From Rhodeus uyekii (lineage: Eukaryota > Chordata > Actinopteri > Cypriniformes > Acheilognathidae): 64,000 nucleotides of DNA. The stretch spans positions 733,501-797,500 of the forward strand of contig JAWRVZ010000132.1 in assembly GCA_037043235.1 (NCBI GenBank), read 5' to 3'. This document shows, piece after piece, positions 26,241 to 41,600 of this stretch. Made by a program: the position numbers and the translations under genes. Under the pieces are notes generated by a model. That model searched no databases, had not been told where the DNA came from, and saw only the letters and a program-made list of their open reading frames with translations. The stretch's first letter is position 1. Each line of letters begins with the position of its first letter.

Positions 26241-29201
26241 TACACACACACATACATAAAAATAAACATTTTTTACATTGTTGTTTATATATAAGCAATT
26301 ATTTGTTACATTTGAGCATGTCAAATAAGCAGCGATAAAAAGGCAGGAATTTACCTTAGCGATTAAACACTAATCTAAATATTGCATACACACTTCCTCA
26401 GTGTCTATGGTTGTCCAAAGGCAAATTGGTTTTGTTTTTAACCATAACGACATTTTAGAAACAGTAACTAAGAATTTTTGGGGTCTGATTCGCAGGAAAT
26501 CTATCTGGAGTTTATGCAGCTGTAAATGAACCATGTGCTGGGATGAAATGGAGAAAACGCGTTCCAGAGGATGATGTGAAAGGTGGGTGGATCTCATCAG
26601 AGCACACTGGTCAGTCGCAGACCCTTGAGTTCCTGCTTCAGTGTGTGGGCTGCTAGTTTGAGCATCTCACACTCTCCTCAAAACAGTAATGACTTCATCC
26701 TCTCTACACAAATATAATTACTGACTATCATTCATAATACGCCATCAAGAAGATGTACTAGCTAGGATGCGAGAGGCATGCTAACACTAACCCAGTAGAG
26801 AACATCCGTCCAGCCCTCCATGGTAATGCACTGAAACACAGTGAGCATGGCAAACATGAAGTTGTCAAAGTTTGTGATGCCTCCGTTGGGGCCGTGCCAG
26901 CCCTCCTTACATATGGTACCATTAATGGTACATGTGCGGCCATGGCGGTTGATAGCACACGGCGCAGGTTCGTCCTCTGTCATCTCTGGAGAGAGTGGAG
27001 AAGATCAAATATAAACAAGCGTAATAGCTAAAATCCCTTGTAGGAAATCATTAAATAATAATCTATCTAATCATATCCAGGGCTTGACATTAACATTTAA
27101 GGAACATATTGACAATCTAATCAATTCTTGCTTTCCCTGAGAATCGAACCCATGACTTTGGTGTTGCAAGTGCAACACTCTACTGATTGAGCTTTTTACG
27201 CTCACTTAAAACATAAATGATTGTTTACATGAATATTTTGTGTGTATTTGACTGTTTAAGGCCCAATAAGCAGCGAAAAGGAACCAAATTTATCATGAGA
27301 GGCGGCTTTATGTGCACACAATTTGGGTGTGAGGACAAAATCTGCGGGAACGAGTAAGATTATGCGCAATACACCCAATCCCAGGCTGAAATTCAATCCC
27401 TGTAACGCCAACAATATTCATCTGGAGCAAAGGAAACGAGTGAGTGAGGGGCGGTGGGTTTATGGTTCAACTCACTGCTGGAGAGATGAGCGAGAGAGAG
27501 AAAAAAGCGCAGCTGGTATCGTGTATCTATTTTGAGGAAAATGAGTATCGGAAGATATTTCAGAATCGATATGCATAAAAACAAAAATCTATATTTTTTA
27601 ACAACACTGCATTGCACTTGACTGCAATTGAAAACAATGATATATTATATATAAAATTCAACCCGCCAAATAGGCTAGTACGAGTGATTGCATTACGTAT
27701 AACTCCTAAAATCCATCCGTATTTGTCTGGTGTAAATGCCAAGCCCCAATCATATCATATAATCTATGTAACAATTATACATTACAGGAATAAACTCAGA
27801 AAATATGTCTGAAATCAACAATCTCAGACACAATAAGAAGCCTCGGTGAGCAGAAGAGACAAATCTTACCAACCCCAAACTTTTGAACAGTAGTGTATCA
27901 ACAATTTTGTACGGCACAGAGGTTTCACAAACCTGTCCCTTGAAAATAACAGGTAGCGTGCATTTTTCCAATGAAAAGCTCCAAACCGATGATGGCGTAG
28001 ATGATGATGACGAACAGAACCAACAGGGCGATGTGGAGGAGAGGAACCATGGCTTTAATGATGGAGTTCAGCACCACCTGTAAACCTGAGGATATGCAAA
28101 CGTACGTGAAAATGCAGATTTACACTCATCCGTAGCGCTTGAGTGTTCATTCCTATTGCATACACACTAGTGTCTTTAGGGCATTGAGTTTGACAGCTTG
28201 TTCTCAGAGAACGATCCTGAGGGGATGAAGCAAGGAATGCTGCGCTTTTCCTGCCATATGGCCACATCATGCGCCATCTCTCACCCAACATCCACCCCAC
28301 TGCGGGGGTCTAGCACTCTGAAGGGGAAGCTGTCAAACTGCCTTATGATTAATGCTGTGCAAAACTACATTTTCAAAATTGAATAGTCAGTGCGTTGCCT
28401 GGACGACTAGTTGGCTAATCTGTCTTAAAGGGATAGTTCAAAAATGAATTTTGTCAATAAGTACTCACCTTCATGTCATTCCAAACCCATAAGTCTTTTT
28501 TTAACCTTCGAAACATATGTGTATAAAAGCCTACATTCAATCTGTTCATCATATAAAGCGATCGTGTCTCTTCAGAATACTTGGGCTAACTGTTCAATTC
28601 ATTTGGATTCGTTTTGCAAACTCTTTATGAATGTTTTGAAGCATCAAAGTAGTAGCTGTAAATGCAGAGACAGATTTCATCTTTATATCTCTTCTCGCAT
28701 GAGTTTGGTTTTATAGTAGAGTTGTTGGTGATTTTTCCTATTGAGTTGAGAAGAACAGTGATTCAATGACTTCACAGTCCAATGAAAATCATCATAACGA
28801 TCTATAATAAAATATTAATTTATATCACTTACGGTTATTATCGTTATCTAAAATTAAAACCATTCAAAGAAAAAACATTTAATAACTTGAAACTAAAATG
28901 ATAAATGAAAAAAAAAAACATTTAGCGAATTGCCAAGGCAATACTTCTTTTCTTTTAGTTTAACTTGAAAAACGCAAATAACTAAAATTAATAGATAAAA
29001 TTATATATGGAGGGGGGGGGGGGGGGGGATTATACACATGACAAAAAAGACAAAAACACAGAATTCCTAAAGGTGCAAATTAAATATTAACCATAATAAT
29101 AACTAAAGGTGAAAACATAAACTATACTACTTAAATCTAATTCAAAATAATAACAAAAACTATAATAGTAACACTGATATCATTGATTTATATTATATGT
29201 T

Positions 29202-29238
<37 letters not shown>

Positions 29239-29277
29239 ACTCAAAAATCACTATTCAAAACCAGGGTGGTTATGCTC

Positions 29278-29313
<36 letters not shown>

Positions 29314-32300
29314 GAGCATAACCACCCTGGTTTTGAATAGTGACTGCAGTTATTTCTATTATTAGTAACAGCTCATGGCAAATGTTGTTTTGCTCTTTGT
29401 TTTTACTCACTGGGCACTCCTGAGACCAGACGAAGTGGTCGTAGCACTCGAAAGGCTCTGAGGGCTTTGACGTCGAAACCTCCCGGTTTCCCTCCGTGGC
29501 CATGCACGGACGGGTGGGTTCCAACTACCTCCTTTTCCCCATCTTTGGTCAAAACTTCCAAGACAACACTAAACAATCTAAAAAAACAAACAAAATAATG
29601 GCTGGTGAACACTCTGAAGAACAATGTGATCGAATGATCAATCGAAAAATGACAACATCAATATCGAAAATCGTTTGTTATTTCATTTATTATTTTTTAA
29701 GCATTTTTATCTATACCATATCATATGAACAATCAGCAAATTCAATTAAAGGGATAGTTCCTGTTTGGTTACCCATATTCTTCAAGATATCTTCTTTTGT
29801 GTTCAGCAGAAGATAGAAATTCATACAGGTTTGGAACAACTTGAGGATGAGTAAATGACAGAATTTTTATTTTTGAGTGAAATATCCCTTTAAGCATTCT
29901 GGCTAATGATTGTATATGCGTCCCAAACCTTAAGTGCATCAAACCTGCTATAATCAGAGAGGAAAAAGAACTTGCGGTTCAGTTCAGTGGATTTAGACTG
30001 ATTCAAAGTAAGAACTCCTTCATTCAAAGATTCATTAGAAGAACCTGTTCAAAGAGTCATGTGAAAGAACCAGCGAGAAAGAACCAATGTACTATTGATA
30101 TACTGAATTAGCTTTATTTTTTAAGTTTTTATAATTTACGCATTTAAGTTTTTGTAATTTATTACTAGGTTTTAAGCATTTATCTTTTAGCATTAATCTA
30201 TTTTATTTGAGTTTTAGCTATAGTCATTTTAGAATTTCAACTGCACATTTTATCATTTTAATTACAGCTCTGGAAAAAATTAAGAGACCACTGCAAAACT
30301 ATCAATTTCTCTTGTTTTACTATTTATAGGTATGCGTTTGGGTAAAATTTACATTTTTGTTTTAATCTATAAACTACTGACAACATTTTTACCAAATTCC
30401 AAATAAATATTGTAATTGAGAGCATTTATTTGCTGAAAGCCACAACTGGTCAAAATAACAAAAAATTGCAGTGGTCTCTTAATTTTTTCCAGAGCTGTAT
30501 ATGTGCAGTCCAGTATTGTTGATTTTGTTTTCTTGGCATTATTTTGAGATATATAATATTTTCATGTCAGCGTATTCAATTTAATACGCTGTGTGCTCTA
30601 TTACAACAACAAATTTCTATATTAAAAAAAATCTATAAATCTATAATAATCTAATATATGAGAGAATTACATTGAAAATAATCAAAAAATTGCTTTGAAA
30701 AAACGCTTGTAATATTGATCTAAAGTAAAAAGATAATAGCTGAAATAGCAAAACTTATAAAATAGATAAACAATTTCAGCATCACATGACAGCATGACCT
30801 TTCATGAATGTGCCAAAACATAAACAGCAAGACATTCAATCTGAACAACATCAGACGGCATCATCTGCTGTACACACACGGGGAAAAAAGCAGCATGAGA
30901 TAACCTGAAATGACCATGGTGCACATCTGAATAGTGAGGAACTCAACATCAAAACAACAAATATCAAGTATCAAATAAGCTGGCTTTGAATGCATCTGCT
31001 TCTATCATCATAATCACAAAGCCTTATTAATCATAAAATCTTATTAAGCCAGCGATTCATTCTTTTAAGCCGGAGTGAAACCGAAGCTGTGATAGTCTTT
31101 TCTTCCCTATTGTGACGAACTATATCTGAAAGAAACAAGACAAATGTAGGGCGGGACTTGATTTTGTCCATGGGGAATTGATTAGATGGTTGTGGTTTGC
31201 TATTGGTTGATCTCACGTGAGTGACAGGTTGCTCCGCCCTCGCACCAGTGCACAGATATATTTATAATAAACACGCAATATTCCATGAAAACTAGAACTG
31301 TCTATTTAGATTTTATGGTGACGACTTTAAAGAGTGACTACCTATGTGTAAGTATTCTTGGCTAATCTTCAGCTACAGAGGGGCTTCTGCTCGGGAGCTG
31401 AAGATCAAGAGCGACAGCCTGGTGAACAGAGAGACGGGTAGGTGAAGAGAGAGAGGGAGACAGCTCTTTCTGCATGAGGCGAACTGATCGAAATGTGACC
31501 TAGCTACCCAGTGGACTGTGTGCATATGAGTGAGGGAGAGTCAGATAGAGATGCTGATGAGGAAGAAGAGGAGAGTGTACACAGTTTGAGATGATCTACA
31601 GAGAAGTGAACAAGACATCAGCGGTGAGAGATACGGACAGAATGCTGTATCCAAGTGCTCACCAAGGCTGCATTTATCTGATCAAAATTACAAAAATTAC
31701 TCATTATTTGACTATTCACTATATTGTGAAAGACTATTTGACTATTAAAAGATTTTGAAAATGCCATTTATTCCTGTCATTCCTCAAGTCTTCAGTGTCA
31801 CATGATCCACATTGTGATACAAATTTTCCATTTCAGAATTCAGACTCAAATTTCCAAACCTCTCTGTAGATTTTTCAGACAATTATATTTGATATATAGT
31901 AGAGGCATCTTTATGTTCAGGGTTTTTTTCTCCATTGGTTTTCTCGTCTCTGTTACGACTGTAACCTTGGTTCCCTGAAGAGTGAACGATACACTGAGTC
32001 GGAGAAACTATGGGATGGCGTTGCGTGACTATGTCGTGAAGCACGTGTGAAATCGAACCAATGGTGTGAATGCACATCAGAGATGGGTGACATCATGAAC
32101 CAGGAAGCTATAAAAGCATGCCAAATATAAGTGGCTGAAGTAAGTCACCGGCAGGCACGCAGGGGGTGTGGAAAGTGACATAGCGTCTCATTCCCTCTTC
32201 AGGGAACCAAGGTTACAATCATAACCAAGACATTCCATTTCAAGGGAACAACAATACCCATGCCGCCCCAATAACAGGCATGACGAGTTAAACGTAGAGC

Positions 32301-34656
32301 ACTACATTAGTACCAGGGTTCCCGGAGCGGTGTTAAGGTCTAACTGGTAGAACCTAACGAAAGTGTGCGGTGAGGACCAGCCTGCCGCAGCACAATTTCT
32401 GAAAGAGGAACTCCTGACAAGAGAGCCTTAAAAGCAGTCCTACTCCTATCTGAATGGTCTTGGATTGCCATCGGAGAGGGCCGTCTCCTAAGCAAGGAAG
32501 ACAGCCTTGACTATCCACTTGCTCATTTTTTTAGGCTGGGGCCAAGAATCTTGTCATGATCTTGAAATGGGGGAGGACAGAAAGCCTGCAGTAATGTCGG
32601 GTGTGCCACATTAGTGGGAACTTTGGGCACATAACCTGGTCTAGGGTGGAGAAAAGCCTTCACCGTACCGTGGGCGAACTCCAAGGGTGCAACCAGCAGG
32701 GCTTGAAGATCTCCGGTTCTTTTTAGATGCAATAGCTAGGCAAAACAACAGTACTTCCTCAATTGGCTAAAATTGGCTAAAATTGGCTAAAAGAGGGCCT
32801 TGGAAAGGCCTTGGATTTGACCAAGGTCAAATCGGTGACTCTGCCTGGGTAGAAGTAACCAAAGCGTTTGCTTTCAGATCCCGAGAGAGGATATCGGACC
32901 TGCAAAGTGAGGGCAGAGATAAGGCCAGGCCTTTCTCTAACCCCTCTGACAGGTCCATTTGCGATCGCCAGGACGAAGATCGCCACTGTGCCTCAGCAGC
33001 AGCGAGACCCGAAACCTGAGGACAGTGGGCCTTCGCTTTCAAAGACCGCCAGCCAGGAGCAGAGCACACGCAAAGGTAGACAAAGGAGAACAGCCAGCAC
33101 CCTCGAGCACTGACAGTGCGTGCTCCGCTCACAAACAACATAGAGATTGTGTTTATCTCTGCCCGTAATGTTGCGAGGGCAGGGATTGACACACAATCTG
33201 AATGGTTTCCTCACCATTATTATTGGTGGGATTCCCTGTTCTTTTTAGACTAGCTTGGGATATCAACAAACACACCAGAAAGACGTTTCACAAAGAGTGC
33301 TTACTGAAGACACATAAGCTTCCGCTTCCGGCATTTGGCATGCTTTTATATTTTCCTGGTTCATGACGTCACACATCTCAAAGCATTCCCATAGCGTCTC
33401 TGACTCAGCGCAAGTTCCCTTGACGCTTGATAACCTGCATATATTCACCTCTGACACATCTGTTTGACTGTTTGATGTTGACTTATCACCAAACAGCAAA
33501 GTACAGACTGATAAAGTACAGACAGCAAATATTCTTATTAAGACAATCAGTTTAACTTAATGAAAATGTGCACCCTGAATTAATTCAATCGTTTATGACA
33601 ATCACTAAAGAATCACACAGCTAAAGTAAGACACATGGACGTAAATCGGGAAAAAAATATTTAAAAAATATGATTTTATTTTTATTTGTATTATAGGCAC
33701 AAATGATGTGCTTCTTAACATGATTTTAGTGTTAAAAAACGTATTCTGTGTAAAGTTATATCCGATTTTACAACTTTGTTGCTAATTGTCACATCTAAAA
33801 CCTAAAACCGATCGTAAAATTAATCAGAAAAACTTTTTCTAAGTGAGTTTTAACAGAACAATTTACCCATTTTAATTTAAAGCAATAAACTTCACAATTC
33901 TTCTTGATTTTGAGCTTTTTTTGCAACAAAATGAAGGATGAGTCTAGATTATCATTTTGTAGTAATCAACCATAAGCCATAGATGTCATTCATTTCTCAA
34001 GCTGGTAATGAACCCGGAATATTCCGTTAATTTTCATTTGGATGTAAATTTGGTCTCACTCTTCAAGCTAATTAGATTTCATGAATATCAAGTTTGTAAT
34101 AATTTGTATAGACATTATTAAAGCAAATGCTCAATGTAGTAATCCAGAAACGCGTTACAGAGAGGCAGTTGACAGTGTGAAAGCACAACGTGAGCCTGAT
34201 GGTGCAGTTATGCTGCTTTTGCTTACACTGCTTATGCATGCGGTATGAAACAGGCCTGAGGCACGGACAAAAGAGGAGCTCATCATTTTATCTTTGGGCT
34301 TTGCATCTTCTTTTAGGCTGATACTGTACAATAGAAAGTGACATGAAATTAAAACATTTAAATAAAAAAAACAGCCGGAAGAGGTGGACTTCATGGATTC
34401 TTCTTTTTTTTTTTAACTATGAAAAAGACTGGCACAGGAAGTGTTGGACTATTTCACTATATCTGTATTTCACTACATCACTATATTCCATCTGAAAATA
34501 AAGAGCAAGTAATCCAGTCCACGCTGAACTCTAATTTAAAATCATGAAATGCTCCATAGAGGCTATAATGACAGAGTATAGAGAAAGACACCCGCTCACG
34601 CTCACGTCGCTGGTTTATTTTACGGGTCTTTTCTGGGCCATGTAGCTGTATGAGGA

Positions 34657-34703
<47 letters not shown>

Positions 34704-37700
34704 GGGAGTTGAAGAGAAGGTGAAGGGCCTCAAAGGAGGAAAATTAGTGGAAGTGACATTCCAGAGGATGATGGGAAGACCAAAACGGCAAGAGAAAGAA
34801 AACAAGAAAGACATTGGCATATTTGGAATTGTTTTTATCTTTAGCTCACGCTTCTAAACGCCTTCCTTCTTCGATGCTGTACATACACAACCGTTTAAAT
34901 GTTTGTGATCAGTAAAATTTAGATTTTTTTTAAAATGATCATTACGGCTGCATTAATTTGATAAAAAATGTAATTTATTTTGCATTTATTACTCTGCATT
35001 AATTTGATTAAGAAGCTTTCCTGCTTCAAACAGTAGAACGTGGCGCTTGCAACGCAAAGGTCATGGGTTTGATTTCCAGGGAAAGCAAGAACTAATTAGA
35101 AAGTCAATGTTTTTCAGCATCATTACTCCAGTCTTCAGTGTCACATGATCCACAAATCTAATGTTTTACTTGTGTTGTAAAATATCTGTCACTTTTGATC
35201 AATTTAATGCATTGTTGCTGCATAAAAATAGTTTATTTCCAAATGTATCTTATGGACCCTAAATGTTTGAATGCTTGGATGTTGCTTCATTATTTATATA
35301 GAACAATGTTTTATTGTATAATAATAATAATATATCTACTTAATTTGTTTACACCAACAAGCAAAAGCTTTGTAACATTTTAATCTAATGTCTGTAATAG
35401 AAATCAGAAAAAACACAACTCATTTAAGATGTTAAAACAGTAGCTAATCTTTGTGATATAAGCAGATAAAACGTACCCTATGACAACAATGACGAAATCC
35501 AGCATGTTCCATCCGTTTCGGACATACGCGTTCTGATGCATCACCAAGCCGTACGCTATGATCTTTAGGAAGGTTTCGATCGTGAAAATGATAAGGAAGG
35601 CATATTCGACTGTTTCCTGTGGGAGACAAAAGAGGAAGAGAGAAATGAATCAAGATGATAAACAACTGTGTACAATAAATTCAAAGACACATTACAGCTC
35701 ACTGCCAAGATTACTCTGCCCTTCATGAAGCACATACACTCATGAACATTTCTGGATTGGTTTGCTCATACAATCATAATAACCACAAGAGAGCTGACTT
35801 TGTGTGGTCAGCTTTGTCAGTATATGTCTGAAAACATTCAATATGAGAATGAAAACAAGGGAATTGAATGAAAATTTTAAAGCTGGTTTATTTATCTGAT
35901 TTGCGGCATCACCCGTGTTACACATGCACTACATTTTCAACTAAACATTCAATCAAACACGAAACTGTGAAGTAGCAAGAATGATATAGCATTTTATTTT
36001 TATTTTCAATGCAAAAAGTGCGCTAACTTGCTCCAGAAACAATATGAAGATCTGAAAATGCATTTCATGACCTCTAATTAAGTCGGTGGGCCTTGAATAC
36101 GTGTTATGAGGGAAAATAAGTGATTTGCCTCTTAGTTACTCCTCAACAACACTAGAGCCGCATTACTAAACGTGAAAGCGAATTGTTTTTAAAGCATTAA
36201 CGCACGCCGCTCAGTCATGGCAGCGGCTAGTGGGATGTTTTCTGTGCATTGATGGTGTTAGACACAGCCATTTAACTTGTCAAATACCATCTCTTTATAC
36301 AAACACACAGAGACTCAAGCTTTCTCCTTTATGTATGTGTGACAGCTGTGCAAAGGTTGCACAATGAAAGAGGTTAGTTGGTGTGCGTGCGTGCGTGTGC
36401 GTTGGACATTTGGGAAGCTATTATACGCTGTGGGCCTCGTTTTGCCAACATTTTACAGACGACTGAATGAAGCACTTAGCCCTGTGTAACAGAAAAAGAG
36501 CCTTTTGTTACTGCGGGAAAAGAGTAACCCGGGCTCACTGATCCTGCTACTACAGAAACACAGAGAGTTATATGAGTGACAGCAGCGGAGAGAAGGCACT
36601 GCACTGAATATGAGATATTTACAGGATGTCAAAGAGGCAATCTGAAGCAGATGACACAGAAAAACATACGAAACAAACAAATGCATGCGCCAAACATCTA
36701 ATGCATTAACTTTGTAGTACACACTATATATGTATAGGACACATTTATCCACCTTAAAAAATCAAATAATGATAACCAATGAAAATATTTTTTATCATAC
36801 CGTCATATTATACAATAATACCGGAACTTGTGTATTTACTGCATATGTGCAGAAAACGAATTGGACAATTCTAGTTTTGTATACAGTTTGTCTTTATTCT
36901 AATCAATATTGATTCTTAAATCCCCAGATCGATCTGTTAGTCTATACTGTTTCAGTTGATGGCTTGACTATTATATAGTGCACCGTCCATCCAATAATCA
37001 CAGAGAGCTTTGTATTGTGTTACTTTCAATAAGAAACAAAGACCTTTAAAATTCGGTCTATTTTAGGAAATTCAAAAACAAATGCCATTTTGATGCTCCT
37101 CGTTGTGTCAGGTGAGGTGAAGGGCTTGAGGCGAGGACTCAGGGATGCAGTAGATGAGGTATTTTATTAAACAAGAAATAAAACAAAAACCACTCCGAGG
37201 GTGGAAAAACAAGGCTTGACTTGACCACTAGAACTAGACTAAAGACTGGACAGGAACAGGACAGCAGAAACACCACCATAATACGACAATAAACCAGCAC
37301 TCGACAGGAGGTAATAAATAGAGAACATGAGGCGGGTAATAAATGGAACAAATCAGACTATAACAAGGGAACAAGACGGGCGGGGTTACACAATAGACAG
37401 GACACAAACACACAGCCAATGCGAAAGCACAAAAGCCGCGTCCAAGTGAAACAAGACAAGACAGCTCGCAGATAATGAAAACAAACTGCGCGTGGCACAA
37501 AACACAACATGAAAGCATGCAACCGATGTAAACACGAACCGCGTGCTTAACAACAAAACACGCAGACAAGAGAGTGTGCGCCCCGAGCAAAGCTCCAAAC
37601 TGCGCCCACTCACATGACGTAGAGTGTACGATGACGAACAAACACTCGTCTCATGCTTCTCACAACAAGGACAAAACACACGGATCATGAATGTCCAAAT

Positions 37701-38623
37701 CCCGACACAAAACCAAAACTGAACAAGACCAAAATTTCAGGATCGAATATCATGCTCCGCACACAAGATGCTTCACAGACAAGAGAGCGTGCGACTTGAG
37801 ACACTCAAGCAGCTCCACAGTGCCAGAGCTTTGTCACCAAAACACTAGAAAACAAGATCGAAGTGCCAGAACCCTGATATGGTGCCTCAGCAAACTCAGC
37901 AATTACGAGTGAATTCTTTCCTCTTTACTACTTGTTATAGCACAAAATAACATCTTATATCTCATGTAATTTCTCAACCAATGTTTCAATTGTGGAAAGA
38001 CGTCATTAAAACAGCTTGTAAACTGTCACTGCATTACGTCCACCTCAGTCAGATCATTCAAAGTCCACAGCTCGTTAGTTCGCATTGTAAACATTTACTT
38101 AAAAGGTTTTAAATGCATTATACAAATGAACATTTGAGGGGAAATGCATTTGGGTGTTTCATTTGGAAAAAAATGGCACAATGGTGCTTTATTTTCATTA
38201 TGCAAAATATTATTTTCAGGAAGGCCAGGAAGGATTTTTGTGAGATTCTCCGAAAAAGCAAGAAAATCCTTAAGCAAGAAAGCAAGAAAATCCTGTTTTA
38301 AATATGGTCTCTCTAAATGATGGGCATTACAGCCTTTAACTTGCCTTATCATGCAAAAAAACAACACAAATTTACATATCAAATAAACAAATGGGAGCAA
38401 GAGGGCTTCATTAAGCGATATGCGGTTGAGGACAAAGTAATACAGCATTCCCAATCCATTACCCCTCTACTTCTATTCATCCATCAGCAGAGTGTGTGAG
38501 AATAGAGAGAAAAAGAGAGAGGAAAACAGAGGCCTGTGGGGCAATCCATAAATATCTCTGACTCATATCTGCTTATTTATGCTCTAAAGACTAACTGTAC
38601 ATTCTCTCTCTCTCTCACTCTCA

Positions 38624-38692
<69 letters not shown>

Positions 38693-41600
38693 AAACCATT
38701 AGCTAGTTTACTAAAACAAAAACATTTCAAACATATGCCCTACTGTTCCACACATGCAAATTTCACCTTCAACATCAAAAGCTCAACATCCCTTTTATGT
38801 TAATGAAGTCTGTTTTAATTGTTTTGGTTAGTGTTGTGATACATATTTGTCTGGATATTTAATAAGAGCAAAATAAAATATCATCTCAATCTTCAGCCAT
38901 ACATCGATTTGGCTTAATCCTTTAATACAATACAGTAATTATGAATTAATAATGATTATGTATTCAAAGGATGAGTTTGATGAGGATGAGTTATAAGGTT
39001 TTCTTATGTGTAAAACACACTTAGCTTAGAATTAACAGAATAATGAATGTCATTGTAAACTCACATGAGTTTCTTTCATCCAAGGAACACAAATGTGGAT
39101 GTTTTAAAGAATGTTCATGCTGCTCTTTTCCATATAATGAAAGTAGATAATCAGGAGATGTCAACCTCCAAGAAAGACACAAATGCACACAAACATGGTC
39201 CATATGACTCTATATTGGATGGAAAAGAGCAGCATGAACATTAAAAAATATCTTATTTTGTGTTACACAGAAGAGAAAGTATACATTTTAGGGGGAACTA
39301 TTCCTTTACACTAAAAGCTTCTACAAGTTACAATGACTAATCTAACATCAGTCCAATACAACTCTATATATTCAAGTAAAATCAAAACTGAATCAGTGTA
39401 TGAGGAAACTTTCAGGATGAATCAACCAGGATGGAATTATTAATAATAATAATAATAATAATGTGATGAGCGAAATATTGCCTTAAATTCTAAATGCTAA
39501 TCTGAGAAAATGGCTAATTTGATTCTGATTTGGTTCTACTTATTGTTTTGATGTATTCTATAATGGGTAAATACAGCATGTCATTTATCATATTCATTGG
39601 TTTGAAATGAAGCACATTAACACACAGACACACACACACACACGAGCAGGCACATTTGTGCATGTGGCGAATAGCTGGCGTGACATGAGTCAGTGTGACA
39701 TCATGTCGTTTATCATCCCAGAAACATTCACAATGTCCTCTGTTCAAAGTAACAGAATATATATACGGCACATACCACCACATGAACTACGTCCATCTAG
39801 CAACAAATGATCAATAAATTGACTGTCATATCAGTCATTTACAGAACATTTAATGCAACTTACAAAATGAAACAAGACTTTATGAGTGGTATTTGTCCAT
39901 GAAACAGCATTGTGTTAGGATGCCGCATTTGCACATGCTATTCGGAACAAAAACAGCAGTAATGTGATATTGTTTAACTACATCATAATATAAATAGATA
40001 AAAAGTCATACTCAGACATTTTTGCCTTGATATTTTAAATTTTAGGGTCATTCTAATTGCATTCCATAGGCTATATCACACAGTGAGTTCAGTTGCCCTG
40101 CTTCATGCCCTGCTTCATTCATCACCAATTTGTTGTATGAAATGTAAATTACGCAAGACTGGGGCAATGTGGGTGCATTACATGCTTTAAAAATGAAGGT
40201 GTTATATTTTTCCCCATTACTAATTAACTGATATGAACGCGTGAAATCAACAGCCCGATGTATATGCATGCATACATATACACACATACATATTTATATA
40301 CAGTGGAACCCGGTTATGGCGAAGGCTGATGATCGAGATAACCGAGGATCGAGATAACGAAAAGGCAATATGCCGATTTGTTTGATGAAGCGATCGGCAT
40401 GCTATAAAAATGTACATACACTGTATATGTTTGCTAACAAAAAAGGCATATGTGCACCAACTAACAGCAGAGATTTACCAGTATACAATAAAAAACACCT
40501 TCGATTCTCGATACAAACCTTTAATTATATTCTCCAATAATTTCCCTCACAGCATAAACAGTCACAACACACATAAACACATAACTCATAACATAGTCAT
40601 TTCGCTCTGACACAGTTCTGAAAGTATTGCACACGCCGCGGTTACTATGGTTTCTTTACAAACTCTAAAATGCTTTGTTGCTTTTTGCCTTTAACGGTCT
40701 GCTTGAAAACAAATGCTTCTAAGCTTCTATCAGTAACGACGTCTTTGTCGATGTCAATGTAATCTGGGAATTCCTAGACAATGATGCTAACTCTTGCGCC
40801 TCCTATTCCAAGATAGCATCTGTAAGGCTTGATTCTTGATTCTTGATTCTCTAAAAGAATCGACATAATTGATAAGAAAATGCTAAGACAATGAGGGAAT
40901 TTGACGGTTCCACTTCAAAAACGTCGACATATTAGGGTTGGCGAGTTAACCGAGCTCGAGATAAGTGGGTTCCAGTGTATATACATATGTATTTATTATG
41001 CTTAAATGTTAAATATAAAACATGTATATCATTTAAGCATAATTCATCACTCTAAATGAGGGTTTTTAGCCCAAGTTTTAATGTATAAAAAAGTAATAGA
41101 GGCACTGTGACATGGCTAGAGCTTGGTTTTTCTGAGTGACAGGAAAAATGCATTAAGACATTTCGTTACATCCTCCACTTCCATCTTTCTTTTTCTCTCT
41201 CTCTTGACTGTATAGATCAGAAAAGCGCAGACCACTTCACAGAGTTCCCCCTCTGCCTCCTACTGTACGGTGTATTTGTGTGTGGGCTCGTGGAACAAGA
41301 GTGACAAACAACTGTTCCCAGCACAGGAAGTGCTTTTCTTCAGAAAAAGAAAGCCAGCCAGCCAAAGAAACACAAGTAGAAAAGATCCTAATGGCAAACG
41401 CATTATAGAAATATGACGGTATTTCAAATGACCTTGCAGAGATAAACTTTGAATGCATAAAGACAGACAGCTGAATGCAGAACCTATTCCACCTCCACTC
41501 TCTTATAGCCATGCAATCCTGAACCTTATCCACTCGCTCAGTAACCCAGCAACCAACCGCATCCTTTCACATTGAGAAGAGCTGCTCAGAATCCAGGTGG

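Larger units (their letters stand above)
28086..29410. other. Intron E4-E5
   Basis: It holds a foldback MITE fragment (28430-28530), a run of 17 G (29012-29028), a TA block (29206-29235) and the perfect palindrome at 29248-29343. Confidence 0.8.
29578..35476. other. Intron E3-E4
   Basis: It holds a deleted foldback MITE, Tc1/mariner-like MITE copy 2, the DIRS relic (31958-33430), a dispersed repeat copy (31660-31810), (GT)n (34658-34701) and a SINE fragment (35020-35110). The rest is unassigned. Confidence 0.8.

Noticed and set aside
32777..33217. Several overlapping ORFs of 65-120 codons on both strands
   Set aside because: They lie in the DIRS relic, overlap each other in different frames and lack family motifs; they are GC-rich shadows.
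37234..37912. Cys-rich ORF of 135 codons (minus) and neighbours
   Set aside because: Low-complexity translation of an AC-rich repeat in several frames, without splice or start context.
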